From Pampus argenteus (lineage: Eukaryota > Chordata > Actinopteri > Scombriformes > Stromateidae), in assembly GCA_036937835.1 (NCBI GenBank), contig CM072862.1, positions 13,156,501 to 13,220,500 on the forward strand: a DNA stretch of 64,000 nt. The letters run 5' to 3'. Shown piece after piece: positions 1 to 13,059 of this stretch. Position numbers and translations under genes: made by a program. The notes under the pieces were generated by a model, which worked only from the letters and a program-made list of their open reading frames with translations, made no database searches and had not been told where the DNA came from. Position 1 is the first letter of the stretch; the number at the start of each line of letters is the position of its first letter.

Positions 1-1449
1 AATGCAGTATATGACTTAAATTCAGTCACTGAAACTCACTTTGCGGCGCTTGATAGCGTAATGATAGCCCGGTCTTAAGTGACTAAGCGTGCAAGAGCCA
101 GTAGTTGGCATGTGTATATTGTTAGCCTATAAATACATTTTGTAATTTCTAAAGCCATCACTATCCAAAATAGACTTTTTTCCATTCCAGTGTTTAAAGG
201 CTTTATTATAGCCAGAGGGCAGCTTACATGTGCATCTCACATAAGAGCGAAGCAGAAGTGAATTCAGCCTGTCAGTAACTAGAAGGCAAAAAAGAAAGAC
301 AGAATATGGGCTGAGAACAAAAGATACAGAAAGAGTAAGAGAAGGCTAGGCTAGCTTTCACATAAGATTCAGGTTATTTCTACAGTATATTACCTTCAGG
401 TGTCAGGGGATTTTGCTATTATTTTAACTGTATATACTGTATGTGTGAGTGAATATAGGAGTGAGTCAGTGTATGATAGGTTTTGTAGAATAGCATCAAA
501 GGCCAACAGGTTCAGTGAGTTCAATAAAACACATTCCAATTTTTGGGTCACAAGCAGGATTTATGGTCATGAAGCTCATTACAGAAACATATACACCCCA
601 TAATAAGGACAGACCATCTGGACAACACAGTATTAGGTTACTGTACTGAATTGCCCTTTGGACTGATGCCCTGTTCTCTCTCTCTTTTTCTCCACGTCTC
701 ATATGTCTTGCCAGGTTTGTTGTCTGAGCATGTTTTGCCCTAAAATCATTCACTTCTGCAGGGATTAGAACATTAAAATAAACTGAATCTCTTAAGCTGC
801 ATCTTTACTGTAAGCTTTTCTTTACTTTTATGACATTACCCTAACCATACTACAAATCATGTTGACTTTCCTTTCAGTGTCCTTATGTTTTAACCTTTTG
901 CAGAGCATTATCAATCACTCGGCTCAGACGACAGTGATGAAACAGAGGCCCCTGTCATGTGGTGAGACACTGATGATAAACATCTTTGGTGTCAGTTATA
1001 TTTATCTCAGAGTAACACTGAGTCACCTCAAAATACACAAAAAGTTTGAGTTAAGTTTTCTTCTGAGTCATGAGGTCACCTAGGTTTTGTAAAACAATGT
1101 AATCTCTCATTCTGCATCTTCTGTTGTGTCTCATATAACTTTTATCCTGCACTTACTACATATTATACCCTGTGCATAATGGAAATCTAAATGTTAAAAC
1201 CCCTGTGTAATATCACTAAAACCTTAAATGATTCAAAATTGTATCATCTTACAATAATTGTAGTATTTTTAGGGTGGGGTGTATGGTATGGTAATAATAC
1301 TGAAAACCAACAGGTTAGATTTACTAAATTAAAAAAACACAGGCCTCAACATCAATGCAACAAAAGTGAGTACACCTGTGACCACTGAAACACAAATGAT
1401 TATAACCTTCTCAATTTTGGCCTTGGTTTAATGCAACATGGTTCCACAT

Positions 1450-2135
1450 GGTAAGGAATGGTAATGGGAATTTCCTGAACAAGTAAGAAACCAAATTGTG
1501 AGACTAAAAGATCATCAGGCAGATATTGAACATTAGCCAAAACACAGCTGCAGCAGTGACTACCAATGTTACTACCAATAACAGCAGTAGCTGTCCTCAA
1601 AAAATGAGAATATGCACAATTTATTATTTACAGAAAATTGCATTGACTTTGGCTTGGCACAAGAGTCATCTGTGGACATTGGTATTTCAGTGATTGCTCA
1701 GACGGTGCAAAGGACATTACATGAACTCAACCTCTATGGACAGAAAACGGCACAAAACTGCAAGATTAAACTTTGCCAAAGAACATGAAGAGAAGCCTGA
1801 TAAATACTGGCAACACATCCTTTGGTCAGATGAAACCAAAATGTTATTTGTTTGGATCAGATGGGGTCCAGCATATGTGGAGTGGACCTGGCGAGGGCTA
1901 CCACAGTGAGTGCACAGTGCTAACCGTCAAACATGAAGGTTGGGGTTGCATACGTGCAAAAGGTGTAGGATAGATGGTGCGATCAGTGCAGGTTTGTATA
2001 CCCAAATACTGAACGAAAAGATGACTATCAGTCTCAAGAAGGGTAGAAATTTCCAACGACTATGATCCCAAACACACTGCAAAAGAGTTTTAAAGAAGAA
2101 AAAAGTAAAAACTATGACCTGGCCAAGTATGTCCC
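1450..2135 (+). mobile_element. Degenerate Tc1/mariner-like transposase fossil
   Basis: Pieces of a Tc1-like transposase appear in order but in different frames. They are EFPEQVRKQIVRLKDHQ from 1468 (N-terminal helix-turn-helix region), TVQRTLHELNLYG from 1702, ARLNFAKEHEEKP from about 1760, WSDETK from 1823 (second catalytic-Asp motif of the DDE family), TVKHEGWG from 1923, and YDPKHTAKEF from 2061 (third motif, DPKHTA type). Stop codons, frame changes and missing segments show it is dead. For instance, the piece between LYG and ARLNF is much shorter than in intact elements. A string AAAAGTGAGTACACCTGTGA at about 1363 resembles the terminal region of fish Tc1-like elements; I could not define both inverted repeats. 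Orientation is the same as the host gene. Confidence 0.8.
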
Positions 2136-3317
2136 ATTTTTTTATTTGTGGTATTAGAAATATCACCAGGATAGATTTTTTTTCTTACTTCAGGTCTCAC
2201 ATAAGCAAATTTCTGTGAATCTAAAACTATTGCAGTAAAATATATTTAAATAGAAACTATTTCTATCACGGTGAGGTAAATCACACTGACAACAAAATGC
2301 CTTTCATGTCTTTTAGATTTTAAGATTTACTGTAGTCTCACTAAATCAGAAACACTTCTGTCAGTTCAATAAAAGGTCCAGTGATGAACATGGGATTCTT
2401 ATGTCTTTCAGATTTTTCATCTCTCTCTCTCTCTTTTTTTTTTTACTTTCTGAATTGCAAATAATATTTAAAAAAAAAACATCCAAATCCCTCCACTTTC
2501 TCTCTGTCACTTCACACTAGCAACAAAAGTTCCTTGAGTAAATTTGAGATTTTAATGGGTCACACTTTTGACAGCCTGAATAGTGAATCCGCTCTTCGAG
2601 GCTAGTGAGAACAGTTGAGGCCATCTATGATTTAATGTGTCCTCAACATCCCCCACTGTGGGCAGATATAGATGCACACCCTTACACTTCCTGTAGCGGT
2701 GAGCTTAAATTGAAACAAACTCCAGTCTCACATACCCATACAGTTTCACCAGTCCTATGCGGTCCTGAAACAGTTCTGTTCAATGTGTATAATTTAATAG
2801 ACCTCGTGGTCCAAACTGCATTCTGTTCTAAATGAATAATCAGCTGACAGCATCAAAAACAAGACAACGCTGTCAACAAGCTGTCAAATGAAATAAAACA
2901 AACACTGATGCAGACACTTCTTTCTCTTTCTCTCTCTATTTCCTTTATGCTGTTATTGATAGGTACTCCTGCTCTGCAGTACACACCCCTGCCTGTTTAC
3001 GTATCTGTGGAAAACACACATAGATTTGATAACTATTATTGTAGGCATGTAAATTTCTGTTTTTCTTTATGTTTAGCCTCTGAACAGTAATGAAACAAAG
3101 TAAACAACTGAATGTTGGGCTAATTATCAATTTATCATCAGAAGAGCAGGATATGTGTTGGTATCAATTGATATTGATATGTAAGGTCACAAATTACTAT
3201 ATTCACAAAACCAACCCCTTCACATCATCCTCACCCACCCAGTGACCAACTGAAGGTTTTACTAATTGGCTTTCCACCTGTCAGACTGATTGGTTGATGG
3301 AATAGCTTACTGGATGA

Positions 3318-3349
3318 CTAGCTGGCTGGCTGGCTGGCTAAGTGGCTGG
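3318..3349 (+). repeat. (CTGG)n short tract
   Basis: AGCTGGCTGGCTGGCTGGCT followed by a degenerate unit. Similar CTGG/CTGA tracts occur at 32658-32699 and 48700-48830. Confidence 0.85.
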
Positions 3350-4925
3350 GGATAATGCAGATTCACAAGTCAAAGCCAATAGACCAGCAACAGTAGTATT
3401 CTGGATTAATATTATCAGTACACCCTTCCTTCACTAAACTTTGACACTTTTTCTATCTACTTCTGGGGCTTCGGCTTTCTTTCCACTTTGGGATGATAGA
3501 ACAGCGGAACAGCATGCTAAACCAAATACAGTCTTACCCACAACAACAACTACAACACCATAAATCACCTGAGCTGGTAAAACAGTTACAGGCTGTACTG
3601 AAATCTGAACTAAACAAACAAAACACAGCTTGAGGCTACTTTTCACTTTCTATTTTTTAGAGTCCAGAAAAATGTTAAGATGTACTGAACATGTGAAGAA
3701 TATCCAGTAGATACACTTGTTTTTTTATGTTTTGTAAAACTGACAACAAATTCCTCTCTCTACAGTCTGTCAGGTCCTGCCAATAACAACAAATATGACA
3801 GGATGAGATTTTCCAGATTCTTTAACAAAATAACTCTATTTTTGTTCTAGCAATGTAGACTAACTTTAAAAACCTTTATAAACCTGCACATATTTGCGCT
3901 CCAAACTCTAGTCTATTGATTTTTTTGGGGGTTTTTTTTGTTTTGATTTTTAAAGTCAAAAAAAGCCTGACTGTGGTCTTCTTGGAAGAGCTGAAGTAAC
4001 AGTTATGAGGGATACACAAATAAATAAATTCAGATTTCTACATGTTTTTTCGGAGTGAGAATAACTACAGCAGTGTAATGACAACAGCCCACAGTACAGC
4101 AATATTAAAATTATTACTCTTTTACAATCTGATTGAGTGAGATTTCACCGTTGTAAAAAATTTAATCATTTTCCTTTAGGGAAAATTAAATATAAAAATC
4201 AATTATACATAGAAGTGAAATCCCCTGAATCAATTACGAGATAAAATTCAAGGCCTCTAAAATTTTAAAACAACCATTTCTTTCCATTTTCATGGAGGCG
4301 GAGGGTGTAGAAGAATTTAAATGTCAAGATATAAGATGATGATTTTTTTGTCAATGAGTTAGATGAAATACTGTGCCAAGAAATAACAAATATCTGTAGT
4401 GTTGCTTATGATTAGCAATCATTAAGGTATGACTTTAACCGAAACAACAATTACACTTAATTGTTTTTGATTATTTATTTATTTATGAGTATTACATTGG
4501 AAAAATGCATTTTTTATTTTAAAACTTATTTTATTTTAATCTCACAACAGGCTTCCTCCAGTTCAGTTCGTTGGAGCACTAATGTCACAAGTATAATTTG
4601 GGTGAAGTGCCTATCTCAGCGCTCTCTGAGCATCCATCCCTCTCTGTCCTTTGACTCATTAATGAGAATTCAGTCATTTCATTACTCATCTATGGTCAGT
4701 TTTTAATTTCTTTAAGTACCAATCTGTATCCCGTAGATCCATTCCACCTCTCTCCCCTCTCCCTTACTTTTGCTCGTCTCTCCTTCTCTCTCTCTCACTA
4801 TCAATAATCATTAAAAAATGCAATGACTTTATATCCCTGTGAATCAGTTATATGGATATATAGTCCTCTTTGTAATTCTGTTCCTCTCACTCTGTATGTT
4901 TCTCCTGCTGTGTTCACAACTTGCA

Positions 4926-4926
<1 letters not shown>

Positions 4927-4961
<35 letters not shown>
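4927..4961 (+). repeat. (AC)n microsatellite
   Basis: About 17 pure AC units. Confidence 0.97.
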
Positions 4962-4963
<2 letters not shown>

Positions 4964-5127
4964 ATGTAACAAGCTATCAGCCATCACAGATGGACAGGAT
5001 AGACAGAACTGGACTGTTGTATTTAACTGGACCTGTGTTTACCAGGAGTGTTACTGGTTTCATCCTGCAGAGTGTTGCCAATGTGACCTTGAGCAAAGTG
5101 CTGAGGTCTCTGAGGAAGGAACACTCA

Positions 5128-5280
5128 GACATTTTGGGAAAAGCTTGTTTGCTGTCAAACTTGCTGTGAGATGACAAGATCAATATCGATTTCATCACTG
5201 ATACAGCTGTACAACTACTGTAGCCGTGGGATGTGTTTAGCTTAGCATATAGTTCAAAGACTAGAGACAGGGTGAAAAAG
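5128..5280 (+). repeat. Teleost interspersed repeat (TTTAGCTTAGCAT type)
   Basis: GACATTTTGGGAAAAGCTTG, then a TGAGATGACAAGATCAATAT motif, and TTTAGCTTAGCATATAGTTC followed by AAGACTAGAGACAGGGTGAA, form the landmark order of a common fish repeat (ttgggaaa..gcttatt / gagaagatcgat / gtttagcttagcataaagactggaaacagggg). The ORFs overlapping it on both strands (4921-5169, 4977-5294) are incidental. Confidence 0.68.
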
Positions 5281-5440
5281 GTCAGATGCATCAAAGTGAT
5301 ATAAATACTGTATGGATTTCACCAGTTCTGACATCTACGTGATGAATCTTGTGCTGATAAATTAGTCACCTGTACATCCAGCACCCACCTGACTTCACCA
5401 TGAGGACAAGACCTCCACTGCAGACAACTGCTTCTAAAAC

Positions 5441-5456
5441 TATATATATATATATA
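5441..5456 (+). repeat. (TA)8 microsatellite
   Basis: Eight TA units between AAAAC and ATTTC. Confidence 0.95.
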
Positions 5457-5914
5457 ATTTCTATTTTCTGTTGATCAATATACTTTTGGAATATTTAATT
5501 TATTTTTGTTTTAGCACACATCTCTCCAGTGGAGACAGAAGAAACGGATAATCCTCTGTCCTGAAAGTTATTTTTGTCTTAATAAATATATGTACTGAGT
5601 TCTGTATCATGTACTGAGGGTTTGTGCCATGCTGTACCAAAAGAACCTAAAATTGACAGTTCAAGCATCATTGCATTGATTGCTTTTTGGGTTAAGTTTA
5701 GTGTGCAGTTTTTGGTTTATGTGTGCTATGAGTTTCTTTGGTTGGGGTTCTGCTGCTCGTTTAGTGGTCAGATAAAGTTACTGTCACTCAGCCTGAAAAA
5801 CTGAACTCAAGGAAATAACCTCCACTCATACAAGCAGAGAGTTTGTGCGTGCGTGTGTGGTGTGCGTGGACCAGATATTCATCACATTAAATATGTCATC
5901 ATTTGTCATGTTGT

Positions 5915-6125
5915 AGGGACTTGTCTCCCTTATGGTAACAAAAAGCAATTCTCCTTAACGTAACTCGCTGAATTCAGTGTGACTTGGTTTAAAGTTAAGG
6001 TAAGTTTAGGGTTATGTTAGGGTAAGGGTAAGGGTTAGGCATGTGGTGGTTATGGTTAAGGTTAGGTTAAGTCTTTATAAATTTAATGTAAGTCAATGTA
6101 ATGTCCCCTAAAGAGATAAAAACAC
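5915..6125 (+). repeat. Teleost repeat with TTAGGG-like core
   Basis: GTAGGGACTTGTCTCCCTTA at the left is followed by a run of degenerate GGTTAAGGTTAGG/GTTAGGGTAAGGG units at 5990-6070. At the right is GTCAATGTAATGTCCCCTAA, then AGAGATAAAAACACG. This is the order seen in a frequent fish element whose ends read 'gtggggac..' and '..tgtccccac(aaagatag)'. The TTAGGG-like units are part of that repeat, not a telomere. Confidence 0.62.
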
Positions 6126-6919
6126 GAATGTGTGCGTGTATGTAAATGAAAGAAGGGAAGAGAGAGGTTCATGCATAATGCTGGTGGTGACAGGATGTCA
6201 TGCTCATCGGGAGTCAGACCCCTGTGAGACCAAACTCACAGGAAGGCTGAAGGCTGCTTTGGGTTTACTTGATTCCTGTTTTTTGATGTTGTCACTGTCT
6301 GAACCTGACTGTGGATCCTGCAAAGTTGTAGTTTGCTTTACACAGTTTAGAGTTATTTTGATTCTGTTTTTTAGGAAATGTGTAAACTCACACATAATGT
6401 CAAAGCCACAGTGTGTGTGTATCAATCTGTTAAATCTTATAGCAGTGCTCAAATGTGTTCTGTTCAATTTGAACAGGTCCCCATTCATGGTAATATGATT
6501 AATGTCCCTATAATAGGCTAATTACAATAGGTTGTCACGTAGAACGATTTATACTGAGTAGACGCAAAGCATTTGACCTGTGAGTGTAAATGTATCTTTG
6601 TTCCCTTCCTCTTATCATATGCTGCATTTATTTACTTATTTATTTCCTTGTCCTGCATTTTTCATTGCGTCACCAGATCGCTCTCTCTCCATCTCCCATG
6701 TTTGCCTTTTTCTTGTCTTTCTAACAGATTGTTAATCGGTGATTACTGCAGCAACAAAAGGTTAGCTGAGAGTGTTGATGGGATTCTGTTGTCTTGGGAA
6801 GTGGTGAAGGCAAAAGGCAGCACCTGCTGAGTTTAATGATCCTGCACACGTGTGTGTATGTTTAAAATCTCTTGCTAAATCGTTCATGAATATGACGTAG
6901 ATTGTTATAGAGCTGTGGG

Positions 6920-6924
<5 letters not shown>

Positions 6925-6954
<30 letters not shown>
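6925..6954 (+). repeat. (AC)15 microsatellite
   Basis: Fifteen AC units; the minus-strand Cys-Val ORF over it is an artefact. Confidence 0.97.
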
Positions 6955-6956
<2 letters not shown>

Positions 6957-7428
6957 AAACAGAATGTAGAAGATGGATGTCAGAGGTTCTCAGTAATGCC
7001 TCTCTGTCTCAATCTGTCTTCCTGAAAATGACAATGTGCCACTATCATACAGGATATATAGGTACACACATGCACACAGATACACACAAAGCTATACTCA
7101 CATACAGATACAGATTAGGAAACATCGAGACACAAGTAGCCAAGTAAAACCAGATAAGAAGACAGAAAAGAAGAGGTGACAGAAGTTGAAAGAAAGAAGA
7201 GACATAAATGTTTTTTGTATATCAAATTTTTTGGGCTACTTGTTAAAGGAAAATTCCACTTTATTTTGATTTTTGCATTTCCCCTAAAAGTGGACATTGT
7301 AACTCCACGTGTCATGCTAATGCTAAAAGGGGTTCATCAGAGCAAGCTGCTGAGACTCAGACAGTTTTCCAAATAAACATGATTTTCACATGAATCACTT
7401 CAAATATTAGTTTTTGAGTCTGAACGAG

Positions 7429-7453
7429 TGTGTGTGTGTGTGTGTGTGTGTGT
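7429..7453 (+). repeat. (TG)n microsatellite
   Basis: About 12 TG units. Confidence 0.96.
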
Positions 7454-9044
7454 CAGCCTGTACTTTATGTGTTATGGTGAAAAAAAAGATGTATGTCTCT
7501 TTGTGATTATTAATAATCATATTGTTTCTAGTGTATTTGTGTTTTTTTTTTTCTCCACACGTTGCATAATAATAACTCTGCAGGTCGGTAAAATGGGCAC
7601 ATAGAAACTGTTGCTATAGAAACACCAGAATAAAAGCACCCTCCCTGGTAACGACACAAGTTTTCATTCCTTTCTGTGAGATGGAAAAGGGGGTTTTACT
7701 CTTTGTGTTCTCTCTCTTAACCCCCCGAAATGAGACAACAGATTTCTTCCTGTTCTCACTACATGTTTCACTTTCATTTGGTTGTCACTCCCTCTGCTTC
7801 ACCTGCTTCACCTTTCAACCTCCTTTTCTACTTCCTCAGAGGGCCCTATTTCTATGAGTCAAATTCATAGCTTCAGTGCACTTGGCCATGACAGATTTTT
7901 TGGCAATTTCACGACCAGAGGCTGTAGTGCTCCAGTGGTGCACCTGCAGCGCCAATGTAAAAGAGGCTGGATTGGGAGGAATAAATGATCAGTATCAATC
8001 ATGAACCATCAGATCAGATCCTCTCGTCCCATTTAACAGCAGTGTGCTCCCACCACACACTGGCATTTTGTAGTAGAGAAAAGAGCCCAGAAACTCTCCC
8101 AAGAGGAAACTGATACTTTTATCAGGAGGTGCAGAGTCTCTGAGCACAAATATGCACTATTCCAGATATGCAACAAGTGTGATTCAGTTTTGGCACTAGT
8201 TCAGTGAAATTTATTCATTTAAGAATGAGGAGTGCAGACTGCTTTGAAAATGTGTACTATCTTTCAAATTATAGGCTGCAGATGGAGCACACATGCCTGT
8301 ATTGCAGTCTTCAGATAGCTACAGATTCAACTTGAAATGAAAAGAATGAAAGCCCCTTATACATAATGCAAGCAGTTGGATATGAATACTGGTAGGAATC
8401 ATCCCTAATCACATGTTTGAGGTGTAATCTGTGTATTTTTAGAGATGTGTATGCTTTTGACAACACACTCAAATACATCAAAAAAACAATACATTTTCTG
8501 AAATAAGATGTGGTCTAAGCAGATAGATGCATGACGTCATTGTTTGATACCAGAACAGCACTGACCCACGTAATTTGTGTTGACTTCTTCCTCTATACGG
8601 TTGGTGTAGTAATGTCATTGCAAGCTACAACATTATTGAACTCATGCAGGCAGGAAATTATACACTTGCAGCAAGCAAATAGACCACTGCACCAGTGCAA
8701 GTCTGCTGTGAGTAATCTGCTCTGGCATGACATTATGTCTGGTAATATCTATGTGACACATACATTTCACCAATACTCTACCCCACATGTGGCTATGATA
8801 AGGATATTTATCAAACTTTAAAGTCAAATATATGTGTTACTGCAAGCAAATACACCATTTAAAAACATCTTAATTTTTAAAAAATGTATTATAAGCCCCC
8901 CAAAGCTATTGTTTTTAATATTTCACAGCATGGTTTGTTGATGATGGTAGCTTACAGACACTGAATGAACACATTTGCGCTTTTCAAGGTTATAATGCTT
9001 TTTCTGTGGCATGTGCTTAGCTCCACACAGTATCCTTGAAATTA

Positions 9045-9077
9045 GGTTCATATCTGCATCTGTTCATATCTGCATCT
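9045..9077 (+). repeat. 17-bp tandem duplication
   Basis: GTTCATATCTGCATCT occurs twice in succession with one base between. Small local duplication in intron sequence. Confidence 0.9.
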
Positions 9078-10089
9078 AACGAGTTACATCCTATTCCAAC
9101 ATTCAGTGCCTATGCAGGAAGTAGTGTGTCATTAATGTAGCAAGGCTAAAGGTATGGGTGTGGAGGTCGGGGTGGTGTGTGTGTGTGTAGCAAGACATCA
9201 TTCCCTAACCTCAAGCAAGCATTTTAGTTGCTCTAACGATATTAACCATAGCTGTTAGGTACCATATGAATATACAAAGTAGGAATGTAAAAACTTTGGT
9301 ATTGGACATTAAAAAAACACTTTATTTCATGTAATCCAAGGTTTTGTACAGAATTGTTTAATATCAATGTTTTCTTCTTTGCTTATGTTCACAGGCTCTG
9401 AAACCCGATTACTGTTTTCATGATAATGAATGAATGATATTGAAGGCTAAATGTGTTTTATTTCATATCAGAAAAAAAGATACCTCTTGACCTTTCTAGA
9501 TATAAACGACACAAAGTAAAAGCAATTTTTTGGACAACTATAGAATGAAATCGATATCCCAAGTTAATATAATTTGCTTTAACACTATGATGCAGCCTGA
9601 ATTATTTTGTACGAGTGACCTTCACTTTTTGAGTGTTCTTTTGGTTCAAATCTTTTACATGCCATTCACCTTTCTTTATCTTTCTTTATTCTTTCTTTTA
9701 ACTTTACAACTGTTTGTTTACTCTTTCATAAAAAAAAATATGCTGAACTGACTTCAACCCTTTGCTAGGATGATGCAGACTTCTTTCAATCTTCTACTTT
9801 TCCCTCTGTTCTGTCTGTCAGCCTTTCTTGGATCCATCAGCTTACTCATTCTGCTTCGTACCTTTCCTTCTCCTTTGCCTTTCTCTCTCTGTTGCTACAT
9901 CTACAGTATTTCCCAACTCATAGCTCTTGCTGTCCCTCTGGTTGACCTCCTGCTCAACTCTGCTTCTGTGTTTGCCTCTGTCTCTGTCTTGTGTATCACA
10001 ATGACAAGACACTCATTACCTTTCTGTTGTTTGTTTTTCTGCTTGCAATCTAACTTCTGTGCGTCTCTTTCGCTCACTCTTTGTGTGTG

Positions 10090-10090
<1 letters not shown>

Positions 10091-10120
<30 letters not shown>
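10091..10120 (+). repeat. (CT)n tract in a pyrimidine-rich region
   Basis: CT dinucleotides with one TTT interruption, inside a strongly pyrimidine-rich stretch (about 9770-10130). That stretch gives a spurious hydrophobic ORF of 153 codons. Confidence 0.93.
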
Positions 10121-10121
<1 letters not shown>

Positions 10122-10438
10122 ACACACACTCACAACCTGCTAGCTCATGTGAAACATCAATGTCCCTACAGATGAATTACAAAGCATACTGCAGCATAGA
10201 GAATATTAGGGCCCCAAGGGCAAGTATATAGATGAGCTGCATCTCTGTCTTGTTCTTACTTTACTGCTCTTGCACTACTTACCTTCCTCTCTCTCTCTCT
10301 GCTCTTTCTTTTTTCTCTTTTTGTATGTTTTTCCCTCACTTAATAGTTCCAAGTTATTTCTAGAAATATCTTTTGATCTTTTTCTTCTGCCTCTACACTT
10401 TTGGATGTCATCCTTTTACATACAGTGTATATATACAT

Positions 10439-10466
10439 GTGTGTGTGTGTGTTTGTTTGTTTGTTT
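10439..10466 (+). repeat. (TG)n then (TTTG)n
   Basis: A short TG run followed by three GTTT units. Confidence 0.9.
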
Positions 10467-10562
10467 CTCTAGAGACCCCTGGCTATGTGTCCATTACTGT
10501 AGTGGCCAGTTGGCCGGCTATTGCACCTTTTTGGAATCAGAACCACTGGACAGCAGCTGCCT

Positions 10563-10584
10563 TGTGTGTGTGTGTGTGTGTGTG
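10563..10584 (+). repeat. (TG)n microsatellite
   Basis: Eleven TG units. Confidence 0.95.
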
Positions 10585-13004
10585 ATTATTTCATGGATTT
10601 CAGCTGTGCACTGTGACACACACAGTTATTACACAAATCGCCCAGCAGAGCATTTCTTTCCTCCTCTCTCTCACACACATGAGAGACACAAAAACATCCA
10701 CGTGGACCAATAAACTCAAGAGACAGACATAGAAGAACAGGAAGGAAGTAAAGGAAGGCCTATATAGAGAAATACTGAATGCACAGTGATATACTTCCCT
10801 TTCTGGCTGGCATCTTACCTCCAGTAAAGTAAAGCCTGGTTAGAACTGTAAAATACTGAGCCGGTGCAGGTGTAACTAATTAGGTAAATACCAGAATTGA
10901 CAGAAGCCAATTAATTTCACTGGAGAAAGGAGACTGAATTATTTACACCTGAATTACCTCAGCCTCTTTCTGGTCATCAGTCTAAAACCTACACGCCGTG
11001 GTTAAGGATAGGAACAGCCCAGGCTTAAAGATATATTTTCTGTAAAACTATGTATTATGTAAAAAAAATCATTCATTTTGAGGGCTTATATCAGCAATAG
11101 CCCAAATGTAATTGTGCGTGTTGCAGTAACTGCCCTGTCGTTTATGACTTCTAGATATGCATGCTTTTAAATGTGCTGATGATGTGTTAGAAACACAGAT
11201 GTAAATTGACAGCCTCATAACCTCCTGTACCCCTGCCAGATTCATAATGCATCTTAATACATCTTGTGATTATTATGTGGTTATGATACACATGTAGTAT
11301 ACTGCACATACTGTTTCTTGCCCTTTGATTTGTAGATTGTTGGGTAAACAGGAACACAAGCAGAAAAAAGACAAAGCCATTTAAACTCTACAGAAAGTGC
11401 CAGCATTGTTTCTGTTTTTCTCCAGGGTTCACTGAAAAAAAACAGTGCTTCATTTTGTCATCACTAAAATCATTCAAAACACTAAATATTAAATATATGT
11501 AACACCTAACTGTAATGTATTTATGCAAAAAAGCCAGTGACCTGAATTAAGTTAAGTTGTTTTCGTTTCTTTACTTGCCTGTATTTTCCAGGAAGATAGA
11601 GCCTGATACAGTATTTCATATTTGTCATTTCCATCAACTGGACAATGACTTTTTTTTGAGGTATTTGTTTTCACTCGATCCTGAAATAGAACTGAAAGCC
11701 CAGTCTGTGTATGCAGAATACCTACATACAGTCTTTGTTTTGCCAGGGTTCATTTAAAAGTTCCTCAACCTCAACTCTCTGATGAAAGTAAGGATAAAGA
11801 AAAAAGTAAAACGAAAGACAAAAAACGTGATTTAAAGCCTGATTTAATTAACTTTTTTTTAATAGAATTTCATGATTTGAATGTGTCAGTACTAAAATTA
11901 ATTAAATACTCATGGTTAACAAAAGATAAGAAAAAAGGGCTGAGAGAGGAACAGAAAAATAATAAAATATCTGTTACTAGATATTAAAAAGAATCTAAAG
12001 AAAATTTGACAGTAATTTGCAGTAAATTTCACAGTAATTTTATGGTTTGAATAAGGTTTTAATCTCTGCCCACTACATGAAGTTAAAAATTAGGTAGAGG
12101 GTGTGGTGAAAAGATACTTAGTCATTATTGTAATTTTTAAAAGCTCATCAAGTAATAATGGTGATAATGATAATTAACCTTTTTTTTCCTCTATCTCACT
12201 TTACAAATTTTTACATTTCTTAAAATGTGACAGACCTGGTTTGAAATAAGGGAGGGAGACTTCTGTTTCTCACTGTTGGTGGCAGATTACTAACGGGAGG
12301 AAAAGCAAAAGATCATGAGCGATGATATGAAACCGCTCAACTTACTCACAATCAAAAACAAAAATCTTGACAAAATGGATTATGTTCTTTATAAAGAATA
12401 AAAGCTGTTTACTGTGATTAAAGACGGGGTGGAGGGACGGTGCTTTAGTGATGTTTTTATTCAGGAAAAAACAAGGAGAAACTGCTGCTAACTATCATAG
12501 AAATTGGGCCACAGGACAGCTTCTATTTGTTTTTAGTTTGCAGTGAAAACAGCAATATTGTCAGATGAAACAAGCCAAGGATTTCAACTGTCAGGGAGAA
12601 ATGTCTTCATTGAGGAAGAGAGAAAGCCAGAAAACTGTAAATGTAAGCAGATGTTTAAAAGGAGAATGTGGGATTCTCCGGTGCTGTGGGGTGTGTTTTG
12701 TGTTTTGTCAGCAATGACGGAGTGACCCAATCTTGACCACTAGCTACAGTTTATATTAGAACATCTCAGCATAATAGTACAGTTTACCACATACAGATAC
12801 ACACCAAATACACTCGAGGCCATGTGCACACAAACATATACACAAACATATACAGAGGATTGCTTACCATTGCTTGCTCTCAGCACCCATTTTGCTTTGC
12901 TGTGCTCTAACACACGTTCAGCACATTGCTGAGTTCATGGATTTGATATTCCCACCTAGCCTTGACTGCTGAAGATCCTAATGTGTTTTCTGCTGAAGTA
13001 TGTT

Positions 13005-13035
<31 letters not shown>

Positions 13036-13059
13036 GCGTGTGCGTGTGCGTGTGTGTGT
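13005..13059 (+). repeat. (TG)n with interspersed CGTGTG units
   Basis: A TG tract that turns into CGTGTG units at 13031-13056. It is alternating purine-pyrimidine over about 55 bp. Confidence 0.95.

Noticed and set aside
5990..6070. Interstitial telomere or chromosome fusion site
   Set aside because: The TTAGGG-like units are irregular and lie between ends typical of a common fish repeat.
6130..6498. 122-codon plus-strand ORF
   Set aside because: No family resemblance and overlapping ORFs on the other strand; its length is within chance for a window this size.
7243..7380. MITE starting TTAAAGGAAAATTCCACTTT
   Set aside because: Only one end looks like a repeat terminus; no matching inverted end was found.
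9770..10231. 153-codon hydrophobic ORF that looks like a membrane protein
   Set aside because: It comes from a pyrimidine-rich stretch (Ser, Leu, Phe, Cys codons) and runs into a CT microsatellite.
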